A stretch of DNA of 6,417 bases from CAZDUZ01 sp964508755 (GTDB lineage Bacteria; Patescibacteriota; Dojkabacteria; SC72; JAFGCJ01). Below are positions 4,167 through 6,417 of the stretch, piece by piece. Where the stretch lies: NCBI GenBank assembly GCA_964508755.1, contig CAZDUZ010000053.1:1-6417 (forward strand), given 5' to 3'. A model generated the notes under the pieces. That model was not told where the DNA came from. It searched no databases and saw nothing but the letters and a program-made list of their open reading frames with translations. Each line of letters opens with the position of its first letter. Position 1 is the stretch's first letter. A program made the translations under genes and the position numbers.

Positions 4167-6169
4167 TGGATAACAAACACAACTCACCACAATCAAAGGC
4201 TCCAAGGACTGACATAGGACACCGTGGACCGATGTCCATGTTTGGTAGTTCTGCCAAACCAAACGACTTTAAAGGAAGTATGAGAAAACTCCTCACCTAT
4301 CTTGCACCTTACCGTTTATCTCTTGTTTTCGTTACTATACTTGCCGTTGCGAGTACCGTATTTACCATTCTCAGCCCTCGAATGCTTGGAAATATCACCA
4401 ACACCGTGGTAGATGGCTTTGTAGCACAGACCTTTTATGATAATGCTCTGAAATCACTTCCAGAAGGTACCTCGTTTCCGCCTGGAACTAAGGGAGAACA
4501 AATTCTTAAAAATGTTCCTAGTGACGTGCTTAAAAAAATACCTTCAGAACAAAAAGATAAGATTAAGGATCTTGATCTATCGACGCGTCCATCCGTCAAT
4601 TTCGACAGCATTTTCCAAACGATTGTAATACTAATCATACTCTACGTTTCAAGCGCACTATTCACCTACCTGCAATCCTGGATTATGACCCGTATTGCTC
4701 AGCAAGTCAGTTTTAATTTAAGGGCAGAAGTGATTCAAAAGATTCATGCATTGCCATTAAAGTATTTCGATACCCACAGTATCGGAGACATTCTCAGTAG
4801 AATCACCAATGATGTGGATACCATCGGACAAACACTTAATCAAGGTCTTGCTCAAACGATCACTTCTATCACCCTCATCATCGGTATCATCATTATGATG
4901 CTTACGATTAGCATACAACTTACGATTGTAGCCATGCTCATTTTACCAATTAGTTTTGCGTTTATTGGCTTTATCATTAAACACTCACAAAAATTGTTTA
5001 AACAGCAAGCTGATCAGCTCGGTTTGATAAATGGACATATTGAAGAAACATATTCTGCCCATAATGTCGTCCGTTCCTATAACGGGGAAAAATCAGCAAT
5101 TGAGCATTTCAACAAGATCAATTCTCAGCTATTCGTTTCGGGCTGGAAATCGCAATTTTTGTCAGGTCTTCTTATGCCGATAATGACCTTTATTGGAAAT
5201 CTAGGCTATGTAGGAGTTGCAACAATTGGAGGATGGCTCGCATTTAATGGTAAATTAGGAATTGGAGGAATACAGGCATTCATTCAATACATGCAGCAAT
5301 TCAATCAGCCTGTCATGCAGGCTGCAAGTACTACTACAGTACTCCAATCGACTGCAGCCGCAGCTGAACGAGTCTTCGAGTTTCTCGAAGAGAAGAATGA
5401 AATATTAGAGACTAATTCTCCTAAGGAACTTTCTTCAGTTAAAGGACATATTCAACTTAAGAACGTTACTTTTGGATATGATCCAACTAAAGTAGTTATT
5501 AACAACATCTCAGTAGATGTTAAACCTGGACAACGAGTTGCAATCGTAGGACCGACAGGCAGCGGTAAGACAACCATCGTCAATTTGTTAATGCGATTTT
5601 ACGATGTGCAAAAAGGATCGATTCTTTTGGATGGTATTGATATTCGTGATTTGAAAAGATCTGATGTTCGAAAACAATTCGGAATGGTATTACAAGACAC
5701 CTGGCTATTTAACGGAACAATTAAAGAAAATATTGCCTACGGCAAACCTGATGCAACTGAAGAAGAAATCATTTCTGCTGCAAATTCAGCACATGTCGAT
5801 CATTTTGTTCATTCACTTCCAGAAGGTTATGAATTTGTAATAAATGAAAATAGCGATAATATTTCTCAAGGTGAAAAACAATTACTCACGATTGCCCGTG
5901 CAATGCTTGCAAATGCTCCTATTCTTATACTTGATGAAGCGACAAGTTCAGTTGATACTCGGACAGAAGTTCTTATTCAAAAGGCTATGGATCGACTAAT
6001 GGAAGGTAGAACAAGCTTCATAATTGCCCACCGTCTTTCAACAATAAGAGATGCTGACCTGATATTAGTGCTAAAAGACGGAGAGATTATTGAGCAAGGA
6101 AACCATGAACAGCTGATGAACATGAATGGATTTTACTGCAAACTGTATAATAGTCAGTTCGAGGAGTAA
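4166..6169 (+). CDS. Heterodimeric ABC exporter subunit 2 (catalytic ATPase site)
   Basis: A 667-residue half-transporter. A polar N-terminal tail of about 35 residues (containing HRGPMSMFG) precedes six membrane helices (first about 50-70, second about 150-170) and an ATPase domain from about 427. In the ATPase domain: A-loop Tyr438, Walker A GPTGSGKTT (462-470), Q-loop Gln510, signature ISQGE (566-570) in place of LSGGQ, Walker B ILILDE (586-591) with catalytic Glu591, D-loop SVD (595-597), switch His622. The intact Glu and His combine with LSGGQ of subunit 1 to form the hydrolysing site. The altered signature faces the degenerate Walker motifs of subunit 1. Between helices 1 and 2 there is a hydrophilic outer segment of about 60 residues (88-147), seen in many Bacillota members. 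Its ATG overlaps the previous stop by one base (TAATG, 4164-4168) and there is no close ribosome site, so translation is probably coupled, giving equal amounts of both subunits. Substrate unknown; multidrug or peptide export is the family's usual role. Confidence 0.94.
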   Translation: MDNKHNSPQSKAPRTDIGHRGPMSMFGSSAKPNDFKGSMRKLLTYLAPYRLSLVFVTILAVASTVFTILSPRMLGNITNTVVDGFVAQTFYDNALKSLPEGTSFPPGTKGEQILKNVPSDVLKKIPSEQKDKIKDLDLSTRPSVNFDSIFQTIVILIILYVSSALFTYLQSWIMTRIAQQVSFNLRAEVIQKIHALPLKYFDTHSIGDILSRITNDVDTIGQTLNQGLAQTITSITLIIGIIIMMLTISIQLTIVAMLILPISFAFIGFIIKHSQKLFKQQADQLGLINGHIEETYSAHNVVRSYNGEKSAIEHFNKINSQLFVSGWKSQFLSGLLMPIMTFIGNLGYVGVATIGGWLAFNGKLGIGGIQAFIQYMQQFNQPVMQAASTTTVLQSTAAAAERVFEFLEEKNEILETNSPKELSSVKGHIQLKNVTFGYDPTKVVINNISVDVKPGQRVAIVGPTGSGKTTIVNLLMRFYDVQKGSILLDGIDIRDLKRSDVRKQFGMVLQDTWLFNGTIKENIAYGKPDATEEEIISAANSAHVDHFVHSLPEGYEFVINENSDNISQGEKQLLTIARAMLANAPILILDEATSSVDTRTEVLIQKAMDRLMEGRTSFIIAHRLSTIRDADLILVLKDGEIIEQGNHEQLMNMNGFYCKLYNSQFEE

Positions 6170-6242
6170 CCTCTCGTTCTGTGACCGAAAAGATAAGGAC
6201 TGCATACGATTACCATCGCTTAAAGATAACGTAGCACACCTC

Positions 6243-6417
6243 CTACACCCTTATCGACAACGCCGCCAAGTCATCCTTTACATTACCTGTTCCAGGATCA
6301 ACAGCTCGTTGTGATCTCGCAAATTCAGCAAGCTTTTTACGCGAGAATTGTCCAAATATCGGCTCTGCTCCATCAGTTCCCATGTTTATATGATCACCGG
6401 CTTGTAATGGAATACCC
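6243..6417 (-). CDS. Unrecognised protein, C-terminal 57 codons only (enters from right edge)
   Basis: Minus-strand reading from the right edge gives 57 codons without a stop, ending at TAG 6243-6245. The peptide begins G-I-P-L-Q-A-G-D-H-I-N-M-G-T-D-G-A-E-P-I, continues F-G-Q-F-S-R-K-K-L-A-E-F-A-R-S-Q, and ends in a D-P-G-T-G-N turn followed by a short helix (DDLAALSIRV). The balanced composition and helix/turn pattern look like a real protein end, not a shadow frame. The gene converges on the exporter operon, with 73 bases between their stops and no terminator hairpin there. I do not recognise the family. It has no membrane segment in the visible part. Confidence 0.6.
   Translation of the reverse strand, partial: GIPLQAGDHINMGTDGAEPIFGQFSRKKLAEFARSQRAVDPGTGNVKDDLAALSIRV

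Noticed and set aside
6126..6314. 62-residue plus-strand frame after the second ABC gene
   Set aside because: It begins inside the ABC gene in another frame, lacks a ribosome site and overlaps the better-supported minus-strand gene.
1..6417. CRISPR array, tRNA/rRNA, insertion sequence or known toxin-antitoxin or defence cassette
   Set aside because: No regularly spaced repeats, cloverleaf folds, transposase motifs or terminal inverted repeats were seen; the helicase alone is not evidence of a defence system.

Overview
The window looks like chromosomal or accessory-element DNA of a low-G+C Gram-positive bacterium (Bacillota). The grounds are strong purine-rich Shine-Dalgarno sites (GGAGG, GAGGAG), a lipoprotein signal peptide, and a tandem pair of half-size ABC exporters of the heterodimeric type common in that phylum. 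No genus can be named from the sequence. Base composition is patchy: the lipoprotein gene is clearly richer in G+C (35 of 60 bases in 1981-2040) than the end of the second ABC gene (15 of 60 in 5821-5880), which suggests segments of different origin.

Left part (1-1497, minus strand): a RecD/Dda-type SF1B DNA helicase gene interrupted by a 10-N assembly gap, followed on the same strand by the first 44 codons of an unrecognised small or partial protein that runs off the left edge. The helicase appears broken only because ten Ns shift the frame. With zero or a multiple of three missing bases it is one intact gene of about 414 residues carrying the expected helicase motifs.

Middle (1498-2426): a divergent intergenic region with three separate inverted repeats and a good extended -10 promoter, then a 157-residue lipoprotein gene of unknown function, a terminator-like hairpin, and an AT-rich spacer. 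The spacer may hold a 26-residue minus-strand peptide gene with an AAGGAG ribosome site.

Right part (2427-6169, plus strand): two ABC exporter half-transporters overlapping by one base (TAATG). Together they should form a heterodimeric multidrug-type exporter of the TM287/288 - LmrCD - BmrCD kind. The first subunit has the degenerate nucleotide site (Asp and Gln in place of the catalytic Glu and His). The second has the intact Glu and His but a divergent signature motif. The first gene begins with TTG and has no visible ribosome site.

Right edge (6243-6417, minus strand): the last 57 codons of a convergent gene I do not recognise.

The exporter pair is a clear functional unit. The helicase plus left-edge gene is probably a second unit, perhaps of phage or mobile-element origin. 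The lipoprotein is not obviously linked to either. No tRNA, rRNA, CRISPR array, insertion sequence or complete new defence system is visible. The least explained items are the candidate peptide gene, the dyads of the divergent control region, and the two edge genes.
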